This document shows, piece by piece, positions 26,901-40,800 of a DNA stretch of 64,000 nucleotides (position 1 is its first letter; the number at the start of each line of letters is the position of its first letter). Position numbers and translations under genes: made by a program. The notes under the pieces were generated by a model. That model did not search any database. It was not told where the DNA came from and saw nothing but the letters and a program-made list of their open reading frames with translations. Origin of the DNA: Hermodice carunculata (taxonomy: Eukaryota > Annelida > Polychaeta > Eunicida > Amphinomidae); contig OZ026612.1 of assembly GCA_964020975.1 (NCBI GenBank), positions 134,360,763-134,424,762 on the forward strand, given 5' to 3'.

Positions 26901-29900
26901 CCAAAATTTTTGTTAATCATGCTTGTATTTCCTGTTTTAGCTTCAATTTTTTTAAGACTAGATCTGTCCCTGAATAAAGCCTGTGTAGCCTCATTGTCAC
27001 AGAACCATGACATTTCTCATTACTCTTCTATTTTTTTGTGCCACTGAGGGCCAAAGTTGCAAAGTGACCCATGTTTTAGCATTGCTTTAGAAAACACAGT
27101 TTCTTTGTTTTTGAAACCCTGTATCTTCTTTATAAGTAATATTTTGTAAGGACCAAGAAAGGGTCACAATAGCTAGAAGTAGAAGAAGTTCGACCGGTTT
27201 CGTTGTGTTTCACAACTCATCAGGAACTGTGGGCTAACGGACGTTACGTCTGTTATATATGCCGAGGGGTAACTTTCTGTTGTCACATAAAACACGTTAT
27301 TGTGATTGCGTAACACAGAATCTTGGTTCTACCAAGACGTTATTGTCAAGGTGATTTAGATTCAAAAGAATTTGAATCTCAGCAGGCCAGTAAAATAAGG
27401 ACTGCCATAGAAACAATGCTGGGGGTCAGCAAGTGTGATTAATCAGACTTCTGGGTGGTGGTACTACCGTACCACAAAGCCCTGAACACAGGAGCTTGGG
27501 ACTGTGTGTAAAAACACAGTGTGGGTACATGTGTGCGGTTTCCCAATGGGTTGCATAGGTAATATGCTACCCAAAGCAGAACCTCATGGAGGGATGAACT
27601 CTGAACATAAAATTTTAGCATTGGTTTAAACATATTTTACATGTATTAACACAATTGGCCGACAGGCTCACCAGCCTATATGAGGGCCTCTTGTACAATT
27701 TTAGCATTAGACCGAGCAAGAGAGCTCATCTCCCCATGATGTTCTTTATAAGTAAGTTCATCGAAAATCTCTGATTGATAACTTTTTCCTTTTTACTTTA
27801 ATAATGAAATAAATGATTAAATTAGTTTTATTTGATTAGGTTCCAATGATCAGAGTGAAAGATACATCCAGATGAAATTGACAGTTTGACATAGGTCTCC
27901 ATCCTTATTTATAAGGAGTCAGAGGCCAGCACACTCCATTGACCACCATGTTAAATTAGAAATGTTTTCCATTAAATTTTTTCAAGTTGTATTAGATCAA
28001 GAAATTCCAAAATTTCAGACATAATAGATAATATATTATAATCTAATTCTACCAAAATGAGAGTGGATATCAAAAATGACAAAATTTTCAAACTCAGTTT
28101 GACATTTCCTTAGTATTTTAGAATAACAATAGGCCAACATGTAACCTCAAATATTGTCCTTCATTTTATGCTTAGCTTGCTCTCCATGATTTCTTGATAT
28201 GTTATTGTGTAAACAATATGCAGTTGAGTATAATGGCAAAGGAGACCTGCTTATTTCTGTAGCCTTACATGTTAAAGAAGAATTGAACAGTAACTTATTT
28301 TGTGTAAAATTTTTGACCTGTGGGCCTGGAAAAAGATTTGAAAAATTTGTGCAGGTTTTAAACCGGTTGGTAATAAAGGCAAGCATTGTTGAATTAAAAG
28401 CAATGTACATTGGGGGTGGAGGTGGGCAGCTGTTCTGTGTGCTTGGGTGAGCTTGACCCATTTTCAAGGCTTTTTAGGACTAGTAAAGGACACTAAATTG
28501 GTATTTTGAAGGCTAATGATACCAAACATACCACAAATATATATCATATGTGGAATTTTGATACCGCATAATTTAAACAACCTTGATCTACTTTCTCAAG
28601 GTCACAGAGGGAATGCATTGCAATAAAAGAATTGTTTGTGATGGTCATTACATGTGAAATTGTGGACATACACGTATATACCATTATAGGAACATTTTAC
28701 AGGCAAGATTCTTATTTCATGTGAAGGGATGGTTGTTCCACTGGTGGTAGAAATTAAAACTACTAGTATAGGTATCAAAACCACATTACATTCATGTTCG
28801 TGATAATAAATTGAAATGGAACAATCAAAGTTACACCAATTATTTATTAGGTCCATGATCAAATTTTGCAATATTATGTCATAATACGCTGTAGAAAAAA
28901 ACACTAAATTCAACATGTTGAGAAAGAATGAGGCTAATATTACCAAATGTGCCACAAATGTTGATCATATATGGAACTTTTGATCTTGCATAATATGAAT
29001 GACCTTGACATACTTTTTCAAGGTCACAGAGGGCATGCATTTCAAGAAATGATTTTTTGTGATGGTCATTACATCTCAACTTGTGTTCATATATACATAT
29101 ACCAATTACAGGAACATTATACATGTGGCAAAATTTTATGACACAAGGAGTCATGTTGGCACCACTGGTTGTAATTATTGGAAATAACAACATAGGTATT
29201 AAAACACATTAACTGCATTATGGTGCAAATAAATTGAGATGGAACTGCAAAATGTACATCTAAAATGCATTAGACCAATGACCTTGACCTATTTTTCAAG
29301 GTAATTAAATACTAGAGAAAAGGACACTAAATGCAATATATTGATACAAGAATAAGGCAAATGATACCAAATGTACCACAAGTGTGTACCATGTGGATGT
29401 TTGATATTGCATAATATGGATGACCTTGACTAAATTCTGCAGGTCATAGAGAGAATACACTTACATTGTATATACATATACATACACATACACATACACA
29501 TACACATATATATTGGTCACCCAACCACTCAGTTAAGCTGAAAAAGAGACCAGGATAGGTCTCAAAAGCTCCTTACTAAAAAATGTTCACTTTTGTTGCG
29601 GTGAGTATTTGTTCAATTGCAAATCTCCTCCATATGTATATTATATATACATACACAGATACACTGTACATATATTTACAGTGACATTGTTCGTACACAA
29701 ATATTATAAATTTTCATATAGATATTCGTGTAAACAAAGTAATAAGTTGTTTGTCAAAATTCTACAGTGGAACATGTGCAGTATGGACAATAGTACTTCC
29801 ATATGTATGTAGGTTAGACAGTGACAGGTTAGCTTAAATGGAGAGTAAAGAGTTTGGACTGCGGAATATGGTAATGACTACTAGGAAGTGGTTCTGGACA

Positions 29901-32900
29901 AAAAGACACAAATACAAATATATCATTATTAACACAACAATTGTGTATTACTTATACATGTAAAGAAATTGTAACACCCTGTGTTACAGGCACAGTGCCC
30001 CCAATTTTTATTTTCCTTATGTTTATTCCTTGTGCTAACTGTTCTCCAGAGGAGTTCATATTTTAACCTAATAGGGGGGTTCTGTGGCTTAAATATTTGT
30101 TTTTCTGTTCAGTTACTGAATGGCCTCTATATATTGTAAAAGTGTATGTCATTAGTATAAAGTAAACCCAAGAATATTCTTTGTAAGTTGTCTTTTAACC
30201 CGAAATAATATCCTGTAGATTTACTGTAACACTTGCATTAGGACCCAGTTATTGCTATTCCCAGCCCCTTGGCCTGAGCTTGTAATAGTGTGGTGTGTGG
30301 ATGGCGATGACCTAGCAAATGATGTGAACAACCTCAGCCTCACCAGTTGATCGCCTAGTTTATTTAACACTTTCATGAATTGCTTGTTCAGTGCACCTGG
30401 GTGTCCCTGTCCAAAACCAAGGTCATTCTTCTACGGGAGAATGGGATTTTGTAGAAGGGCCTTTAACTCATTCCACCCTGATGACGCTTTTTCCCGCTAA
30501 TATCTAAATGTCGTCTGCTAATTGTATTTTACTAATTTAGGGATTATTTTTCAATATTTTGGATGAAACTTGCATGGAAGATCATTCCAAATTATATACC
30601 CATGGTCAACAGCTTTCCTTGGCGCGCTCTGGGCGCATTGCGCCCAGAGCGCGCCAAGGAAAGCTGTTGACTCGGTCTTCTATCAGGGTGGAATGAGTTA
30701 ATAGTGTATGTGCGTGAAATGTAAATTCCACCATTGACAGAGTATGTCAGATTTTAAGTATGTGAAGCACTAAGTGTGACTGAAAAACTTTCTTTTCAAC
30801 TTTTTTCGTACAAAGTGTATCCCTGGTTTCTGTGGGCAGTTTTTAAGGAAAATGTACGTCTTCCTAGTGTATTTCTTTGTAAAATACCCACACCCTTGCA
30901 GGACATCAGGCAAGGCCACAGGGGCTTGACTTGTGTATTCAGTTATTAACAGTCCAATTGAGTCATTGTTCTTGTATACTCACACATGGGTTATTAAATT
31001 AAGAGACCAGATTGAGTCTATACAGAAGAGATCTCTATGAGCGATACCTCCTGAACTGAGTTACAACGAAACATTGCAAACCACTGGTTTGTGTACCCTA
31101 AGCCAAAGGCGTCAGACAATATGTTACCAGTATATTTTTTTCCAAAAGATCTTCAATCCTGGCCATAAGTTCCACCATTTACTTCTGGAACATAATGTAA
31201 GGTAGCCTCATACATGTAGTGTTCCACTCGCCGGAACCGATCGTTTTAGAAATACATGTACTTTTACTATATATGGACTTAGTCACTGGCAGTAAAGCAA
31301 ACCATTCCTAAGAACAGTGATTTTTATTCTGTTTGGACCTTTTTTTTTTACAAGTCTGTGATATTTAAATGTTTTACATGTTTTGTAGCTTGTACATGTA
31401 CAGTTTTTTAGCCAGTGTATGTATTCAATCATTTAGATTGCAAAGAATAAAACATTATCCATCTTACCTTTTCTCATTTTATACGTTTCATCTTTTAATA
31501 GTGAAGTATTTAATTTCCAGTATCCTGCACCTCTATTTTCTGTGTTCAGTTTCATTTGGAATGATCTACCGATATGATCAGACCTTATAGCTGGTCTTAT
31601 GTCATCACATATAACTGTGTTACATATAGAGTTTTCTAACAACCGACAATCTAATCTACTAGAAGTGATGTATCCACTTCTGCCTTTTTGCCACTAAGTA
31701 AATTGTGTCACAGTTTTGTGTTTTGATCTCCATATATCAATATTCATTATAATCCTTTGCAAAAGACTTCATATTTGATTTTTGTTTTTTACTCTACGCT
31801 ATTCCTCTGTTAGTTTCATGACCTTCTTTCTGGTCTTTCATTTCATTCAGATCACCTCCAACAGTATGCACTCCCCATACATATCTACCCTCTAGTGCCA
31901 ACAGTATGCACTCCCCATACATATGTACCCTCTAGTGCCAACAGTATGCACTCCCCATACATATGTACCCTCTAGTGCCAACAGTATGCACTCCCCATAC
32001 ATATGTACCCTCTAGTGCCAACAGTATGCACTCCCCCATACATATCTACCCTCTAGTGCCAACAGTATGCACTCCCCATACATATCTACCCTCTAGTGCC
32101 AACAGTATGCACTCCTCATACATATCTACCCCCTAGTGCTGTGTATTTTAGAACCACTATTTTACTCATCATTGGTGATGGAAGATCACAGTTTTCCATG
32201 ATCTGTGGTGGAGGCCATTTTAGTTCCTTGTGATTGTTGTGAAATAGAAAAAATTGTGACATGTTATTTGACTGACTTCACCGATAAATGTGGTTCAGGT
32301 TATGTTGAATTTAATTTCTTTGATAGTTTTTGGGGAGTTGATGAATTGGCAAAGATTTATGAAAATAGCATCAGAATTATTCATGATGAAGTTGGGTATT
32401 GCCTCCCAATTAATCTGTAATCCATGCACAGAGTAATTTGTTAAAAGTCGATTCTTTAATTTTACTAACTTGAACTTTAGTTGGGTGGGGTATATGGGGC
32501 ATTTATAGATGTGTGGTTGTTTGACATGACAACACTTTTTGACCGATCTTCAGTGTAGACTGTGTGCTTGATGTGGCTTGGGGACATGGAATACACTTCA
32601 AGCATGTTGAGGTGCCCAGTACATAAGAAGGCTCATAGATTGAAGAGAAATAACTAATGTGCACAGCAACTGTATGACACATTGTCAGTAGATGTCATGC
32701 AAACTGACAAGGTCATGTTTGTGCTGGTATGTCCTAACCATTCGACTGTGTGCTGTCTGTATGCAGGTGCTGCTTCTACAGAATCAGGACTTGTTGCCCC
32801 ATCCCACACAACGTCTGGCTGCCATTTATCTGCTCTACGACATGTACAAGACAGACCCTGTGGCTGCCAATCCATTTGCATCTGTTTTCATCCATGTCCT

Positions 32901-34773
32901 GGTAAGTATACATATCAGGATAGATGTATTTAACCCTTTCTGCCATTAACAGGCCAAAACCAGATGGAGGTCAAATGGCCTCTTCTTCAACAGTTTTGAG
33001 TAATTTCAACAATAATGAAAAACAATTTGAATGAGAATTGTAGATTAGACCTATCAAGACAACATGAGCCAGGAGAAGAACTTTTGTTAGGGTAGGTTGG
33101 GTGCTAGTGCTATGCTAAGGAAAGCTATTTACTCAGTCCTAATTCAAGGGAAAGAGGTCAGTTTGTTATAGTAGTATCTTTTATATCGCACCAGCAATTT
33201 GAAAGTGCATTTTCTTGTTTAAAATATTACTCTAGTATCAAGTAGTCATTATAGGGATTTGAAAGGTAGTTTTAAGATCAAGGAAAGAAATATATCTTCA
33301 TATGTAAGGGAGTCCACAGGGTTGGCTAAACATCTTAGTAAATCTCTGCCCTGGTACAGAACAGCCAATAAAACTGATTAATGATGTCTTTGACTAGATT
33401 AAATGAAATCAACAGAATAAATTAACTCAAACAGGAGTTTCTTTCTGCTTCTTAAAAGGTACAGTTAAACAGCGTACTCAGTTGACACAGATTTCTCTTG
33501 TATGCAAATAAAGAGTGTTCCAACATGAGTTGCAATGTCACACAAAAAGGATGAACTGAAAAAAGTCAGTTATGATTGTGAAAGATTTCTTGTTCATTTT
33601 GTTGCTGAAGTCATACTTTCATATTGTGGTGACTTATGGCTCTGAAAAGTAAACTTTGCTGTAATACTTTGATTTGCACTTTTTACCTCATTGACAACTG
33701 TGTGAAAGTTACCTGGACCACACTGCTTGGTACAGGGATTGATTGTGAGATAACCCTACTCTCTTCACATCTCTTTGAGGCAGTGATTTGCTTGTGTTGG
33801 AATATGATAGAAAAATGATAAAGCATGATGCACATTTTATCTGTAAATACATAGCGTGTTAATAAAACTATAACATTTAAAGCATCAGCAGTAATTTTCA
33901 TTGTTTTGTAAATAGGAAAGCATTCTATGACTTGACATGGCTGGCTGTATTGTGATTAAAACTATAACATTTAATGCATCAGCAGTAATTTTCATTGTTT
34001 CGTAAATAGGAAAGCATTCTATCACTTGACATGGCTGGCTGTATTGTGATATTGAAGTACATTGTATATACATGTAATACACTGACAGCATTGGATACTT
34101 TGTATATACACGTAATACACTGACAGCATTGGATACTTTCATACATTTATGTTGTAAAATGCCTCTTTATTGTTTTCCTCAATCAGAACCCCCCAGACAG
34201 AGAAGGAAGCCAGGGGTCAGAGTTACACTGGGTCATCCCAAAGATCTCCAGTCCTGAACGCTATTTTCTTACACAGCTCATCTCCAGCCCCAATAAAGAG
34301 GTCTGTATTCTATGGAACAAATACAGTAATAACCCTTTAACCCTTTCCCCCTTAAAATGGCCAAAACCGGCTGGTGGTCAAATGTCGTCTGCTTCAGCGT
34401 TTTCAACTGATTTCAACAGCAATGAAAAACAATTTGACTGAGAATTGAAGATGAGACCTGTCAAGACAACATGACCCAGGTCAACAGCTTTCCTCGCCAT
34501 GGGTTGCCAACCCACGCTGAAAAAAGCTGTTGACTCAGTCTTAATTCAAGGGGAAAAGGGATATAGGCATCTCTCTTTTTAAGCCTGCCTCCATTTTCCA
34601 GAGTCATCAACTTCTCAAATGATGTTTATTATTCTCTATTTTTGCCATTTTGCTGTCATCAAAAGGTAAAATTGAGTTACAGTATCCTAAGCAAACACCT
34701 AAAGTTGAAATGCACTTCAATTAAATTTCTGAAACACCTAGGGTAGATGATGATGATGATGATGATGATGATG

Positions 34774-34861
<88 letters not shown>

Positions 34862-37800
34862 GTCAAGAAAACTGTTTTTGTTTGCTATTGTTTAGTTGTA
34901 ATTACACTATAAATGTCCCAAGTTGTTAAAAAAAAAGGGAGAAAGATAATACTGCCTGACTGATGTGTATGTCATAGCAAGGTACAAGTCGGTGAACAAA
35001 CACGAAATTTGAAATCACCTCTATAAGCAGCAGCTTCACATTTACACACAGTGTACTTCAAACTTGGCTGCAGTTCACTCTCAAGTGTTTCGTAAAATCC
35101 ATGGGTTTTCGTTGTATCATACTATAGTTGTTGGCTGTCAAAGAGCACTTTCTACCTGACAGACTAAATTTGAGGAAGTGTACATGTGAGTGTGTTCAAA
35201 ATATTTGGCGATAATGCACTGGAATGGTTCTTTTTTTGACAGATGTTCAAGAAAACTCCAACACAAGTGTTACAGATGGATGTAGGCAACATGCAGGTAT
35301 GTAGTGATACTGTGTCATACTCTTCATGGTTTAAAAAGACTGCAGATGTTCCTGTCATTAAATGAAGGCAGTGTAAGACCCAGCAAAGCCAGTGGCAATC
35401 CCTCTCCCTCTCCCTCTCCCCCCCCCCCCATCAAAAAAAAAAAAAATAAATAAAAATTAAGGCAGTCACTCCCTGAAGTTCCACCATATTTGGGTACATG
35501 CTTTTTTTTTGGGGGGGGGGTAGGGTTTTTTTTTTGTGTGTGTGTTTTTTTTGGGGGGGGGGTGTTTTTTTTATTGTTTTGGGGTTTTTTTTTGGGGGGG
35601 GGGGGCGATTGCACAATAAATTTGATTATTATTCTGACATTAAGAGGCAAGGTTCAATAGGTAGCCACATCAGAATTTTAAAGCATTTTGCCTAAAACTA
35701 TTGAAAGATTCAATGATAATGAAGCACAAAACATGTGTACAGGCCATCAAGCATGTACATGAATGAACAATTAGGATGAAGCACCACAGACAAAAGGAAC
35801 TGTTACAGAGTTAGTATATTTTAGGTGGCACCATCATGGTAAAGGAGGCAAGTAATAAATTCGATAGTGTGTTAGGAGCAAAAAAAAAGGAGTAAACAAA
35901 ACTAATTCTTTTAAATTTACGGTCATTCCATGCATTTTTGTATCTTTTACTAAATAATTCTGCTAAATTTGAGTAGATTTTATTGTCTAGTATAATAATG
36001 AACTTTATTTCTTGAAAGAGGATTCAAAAAGTGGCCATAGGCTAATATTAATTTCTCTCCTCCGTACTATTAACTAGTACTGTATGATTAAAGCTACATC
36101 TATTGAATCATTTTTTTATCTGTGGCGAAGCCACAGATATTGCAACCAGTTTTGGCGGCCATTTTTGTTTACGTGTTGCTTGGCAATGCCAAAAAAAATT
36201 GGGGATATCCAAGTTTCTGAACGGGAATTTGCGGTTTAAGGCCCAATTGTTGAGGTTGCGGGTCTGAAGAGCTTGAAAAGAATCATTTGTAAGTCCTCAA
36301 TTAATTCAATTTGGTTGAAAACTTGATGGGAAGTTGATATATGGGTCAAGGGCCGCTCTCAGAAGTCTGAAAATATCCACTTGTTGCTCATTAGGGGATC
36401 GTTTCATCCAAAAAACGCGCCTCTGTGTTGTGAAGAAAATTTAGCTGCAGGTCGTTTGTTAATTTTTGGGGTATATCTTTTAATAAGAGGCTTTTTCTTA
36501 TCTGTGTGTACACAAGTGTTCTAATATAAGCGCGTAATTATCCAACCTTGATGCCAGTACAACCCTGCCATCGGAGACAAAGGAACTTTCGCAAGACCAA
36601 GCGATCACCCGTGGGCGTGGTGTATGCAGTCAGAATTACATGCGTGCGCACATCGCTGCACGTGTTGGTAGACGTTGCGCTTGTGTTTACATCGGCCGTA
36701 ACGAAAGAAAGTGCGTAATAATATTGACTTTTGGTTAAATTTTTGGGTACATCTTTTTATGAGAGGCTATTTCGTATTTGTGTTTACACACGACTTCTAA
36801 GAGAAGTGCGCAATTGTCCGATCTAGGTGCGAGTACGGCCGTGCCACCGGAGAGGAGGGAACTTTCCCCAAGACCAAGGGATCACCTGTTGGCTGTTGCG
36901 TGTGCAGTTCAGTCGTGTGTACATCGCCAATTTGGGAAACAATCGCATTTTAGCATTACCGCAAAGCCTTTGTGTACCAATATTTGCAGGTAAACGAAAA
37001 AAATATATATATATATAACTTTGCTTTTACCCAAGTTTACAGTTCCAAGGCAGACTTTGTTCGAAAACTTGCGCTTCCCTGAAGGCTGAATGAATTAACC
37101 CAAATTCTTGAGTTTGCACATCCGGGTGTACAAATGAAGATGTACGGTCATCTGTTTGCATGAGGACGAATTTGGTGATTGTTGTGTTGACCTCTTTGGA
37201 TTGCATTGACAAGAAAGAAAGACCAAAGTTTAATATAGAAGGCATATCAGAGCACTGTCCGCATAGAATGACAGAATCTGTTGTATTCTAGCAACGGATT
37301 GAGTGTTCAAATGATCGCAATTTCACCGCAACACAAATGAGGCCCCAGCATACTCGATGCAAAGCGAGAGCTCATCAATATTTCTGCGTGCCATGGGGCT
37401 CCCTTTGGGATGTAGGATATTAAATCAATTTCATGGGATTGAAATAAAAAGTACATGTACATAAGAATACTTGAGGCCCCCCACCACCATGTCAAAAGAT
37501 TGTGAAATTTACCACTGAATTATAGCACTGCAGGCTTTAGATATGAAATTGTAAAGAAAATTAGCATACTTCTCCATTTACTGCTCTGGCAGATTGCCAT
37601 ATTGACATGCACAAGTTCCAACATGTATCATTTTTTATCTTTCACTGTCTTTTACCCACCACACGTCATTCAACGAGGAAATGATGCCAGACAAAGACAT
37701 ATTTGAAGCGAGTCTGTAATATATTTGAAGTGTGAAAGTTTAGTTTTATTTAATTAAAATGCAAGGGAAGCCGACACTCGAACATATGCTTTTAAATCAA

Positions 37801-40800
37801 TCAACCAATACAATATACAAAGTACAATATATTTAAATAGATTGAAAGCTAATTGCCTCCGTGAAAATTTTGTTTGCATCATCAAAAAGATGCAGTGTCA
37901 GTGTAATGTTTGTCAATAATCATTTTTGTTTATAATTTTCAAGAATTTTCAGAAAAACATTAAATAATTTTTAGAATTCAATAGAATCCCTACCTACCTA
38001 CCTACCCTACTTTTGTGCTTCGCTGCAACAGGAAACAACATTTGTTTTGGGCCTCACCAACGCTATTTGCCTGGCCAGGACTCCACAGAATAGAAGTGCT
38101 AATATCTTATAACATAACAGTCTTGTATTGAAGTTCTTGAATAAAGTTACCACCTGTAACATGGCTTTTTGACGCACAGTCGCTTTTTGGCTCAGCTGAC
38201 CTACCAGTCAGGTTGAGATATTAGAAGACTCAGTCATCCATGTTCATTCACAATTCACCCTTTTTGACTTCATCTCCAAAACAGCCAGCCAGATTCACTT
38301 CAAACTTGGTGGTTATGTACCTTGGGTGGGTCTCTACCTAGTTTGTTCAAATGTTCATGCTCCAGTGATTTTTAACTCGGCTGACTTGTCAGTCAGTTGA
38401 GCTTATCTTATGTCGTCCTCCGTCCATCAACAATTCACATTTTCGACTTCTCCAAAACCGCCAGATCCACTTCAAACTTGGGGTGGGTGGGGTGGGGGGT
38501 GGGGGGTGCCTTGGGTGGGTGTCTACCAAGTTTGTTTAAAGGGTCATGGTCCAGTGATTTTTGGATTTTTTTGTTCTTTTTTGGGGCAAATCTTAAAAAA
38601 TCTTATTCTCCGAAATCACTCACCCAATTGCTTTGATATCACACAGGAACACTCCCTGGGACTCCTAGTTCTTAATTTGTTCACCAGGTGGTGCTGCAAT
38701 TTTTTCTAATTCTTTATGAAGTTTTGTGTTATAGCTATTTTCGGCTTCTTCTCTAGAACCGTCACTCAGATTAAGCTGAAACATGGTGGATATGTTCCTT
38801 GTAGAAGGGTCAAAGAAAGTTGTTCACTATGTGGGAATGCTGCGGATTCCTGATTTTTAACGGTTTTTTCGATTAGGGTACTTATCTGTCAAAGCAGCTT
38901 TCCTATTGATTACTATCGAAGTCAATGAACATTCTAGTGCTAATTCACATTTTCGACTTGTTCTCCAAAACGTCATCCAGATTAACTTCAAACTTGGTGG
39001 CAATGTACTTGGGTGGGTATCTACCAGATTTCTTCAAATGGTCCTGCTCCAGTGATTTTTAGAGTTTTAATGAATCTTTTGGTTCTTTTTTTTTTGACAA
39101 ATCTTAAAAAATCTTCTTTTCTGAAACCGCTCACCCAATTGCTTTGATATCGTACATAGACACTCCCAGGGACAGGAAGACACCTAGGGACTGCTGTTCT
39201 TAATCTGTTCACCATGTGGCCCTGCAAATTTTTTCTAATTTTTTATTTCATTTTATTTTTTTTTGTGTTATAGCTATTCTCTACTTCTTCGCCAGAACGG
39301 TCACTCAGATTAAGCTTGAACGTGGTGGATATGTTCTTGTGGAAGGGTGAAACAATGTCGTTCACTATGTGGGACTGCTGCGAATTCCTGAAGTTTAACA
39401 ATTTTTTCAATTCGGGTCTTTTTCGATAAATGCACTTTTCCTATTAATTACTATGTAAGTCAATGGGCATTCTAATGCCAATTTACATTTTCGACTTCTT
39501 CTCCAAAACAGTCATCCAGATTTACTTCAAACTTGATGGGGATGTACCTTGGGTGGATGTGTACCAGGTTTGATCCAATGGTCATATTCCAATGATTTTT
39601 GGATTTTTTTATGATTTTTTTTTCAAAAATCTTTACAAAAGTTTTAAAAGGAAAGTTTAACATGGAAATTTCTTGTAATGGCTATAACTTAAATAAATAA
39701 TTTTGGCCAGATTTACTTCAAACTTGGTTGGGATGTGCCTTGGGTTGATCTCTACCAAGTTTATTCAATTGGTCAAGCTCTATTGATTTTTGGATTTTTT
39801 ATGAATTTTTTTGTTCTTTTTCGGGACAAACCTTTAAAACTCTTCTCTGAAACCGCTCACCCAGTTGCTTTGATATCGCACATAGACAATCCGAGGGACA
39901 CCTAGTTCCCAATTTGTTCACCAGGTGGCGCTGCAATTTTTCTAATTTTTTAAATGAATTTTTTGTATGGTTTTGCTATTATTCACTTGTTCTCGAAACC
40001 GTCACTCAGATTAAGCTGAAGTGTGATGGATATGTTCTTGTGGAAGGGTCAAACAAAGTTGTTTACTAGGTGGCACTGCTTTGGATTCCTGATTTTTAAG
40101 GATTTTTTTCAATTACGGTACTTACCAGTCAATGCAGCTTTCCTATTGATTACTATGTAAGTCAATGGGCATTCTAATGCTAATTCGCAGGACAACTGAC
40201 ACGAAATTTACTGTGTACTTCATTATCAATGATAACTTGAGATCTGTTTTGAGCTAGTACCATGATGCTGCACATGTGAATGTTTCTGTATGAAGGTCAT
40301 GCTTAGACAGTACATGAATGACCTTGACCTCGTTTCTGGGGTCCCAGTGCAACATACATGAATTTTACTCTTCATTATAACTTGAAAACTACTTGAACCT
40401 TGATGTTGCACATGTTAGTGTTCTTCTATAAAGGTCAGACTTACTCAGAACATGGGTGACCTTGATCCTTTCCCAAGTTCACAGAGCTGCAAGTGTGATG
40501 AATGTCTAGGTCAGCTGAGCATGGGCTGTTCACACAGCCCGCTTGTTTGGATTTGTTGTTTGTTTTATGGGGGACAAATCTTAAAAAAATCTTCTCCAAA
40601 ACCGCTCATCCAGTTGCTTTGACATCACACAGGAACACTCCTAATACTCTTAGCTTTTAATTGTTCACCAGGAGGCACTGCATTTTTTTCTATTTATTTT
40701 TTTTAATGATTTTTTTGAGTGTTTTCACTAGTTTCAACTTCTCCAGAACCGCCACTCAGATTAAGCTGAAACTTTGTGGGTATGTTCCATGTGAAATTGT

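Noticed and set aside
32205-32420. Open frame with [20 protein letters not shown]
   Set aside because: Reads like protein, but there is no family match, it has no splice context in phase with CNOT11, and it is short; chance or an unrecognised fragment.
34677-34929. Poly-Met and poly-Ile frames
   Set aside because: Translations of the (GAT)/(ATC) tract.
35324-35695. Pro/Lys-rich and Phe/Gly-rich frames
   Set aside because: They arise from the T/G/C/A homopolymer runs.
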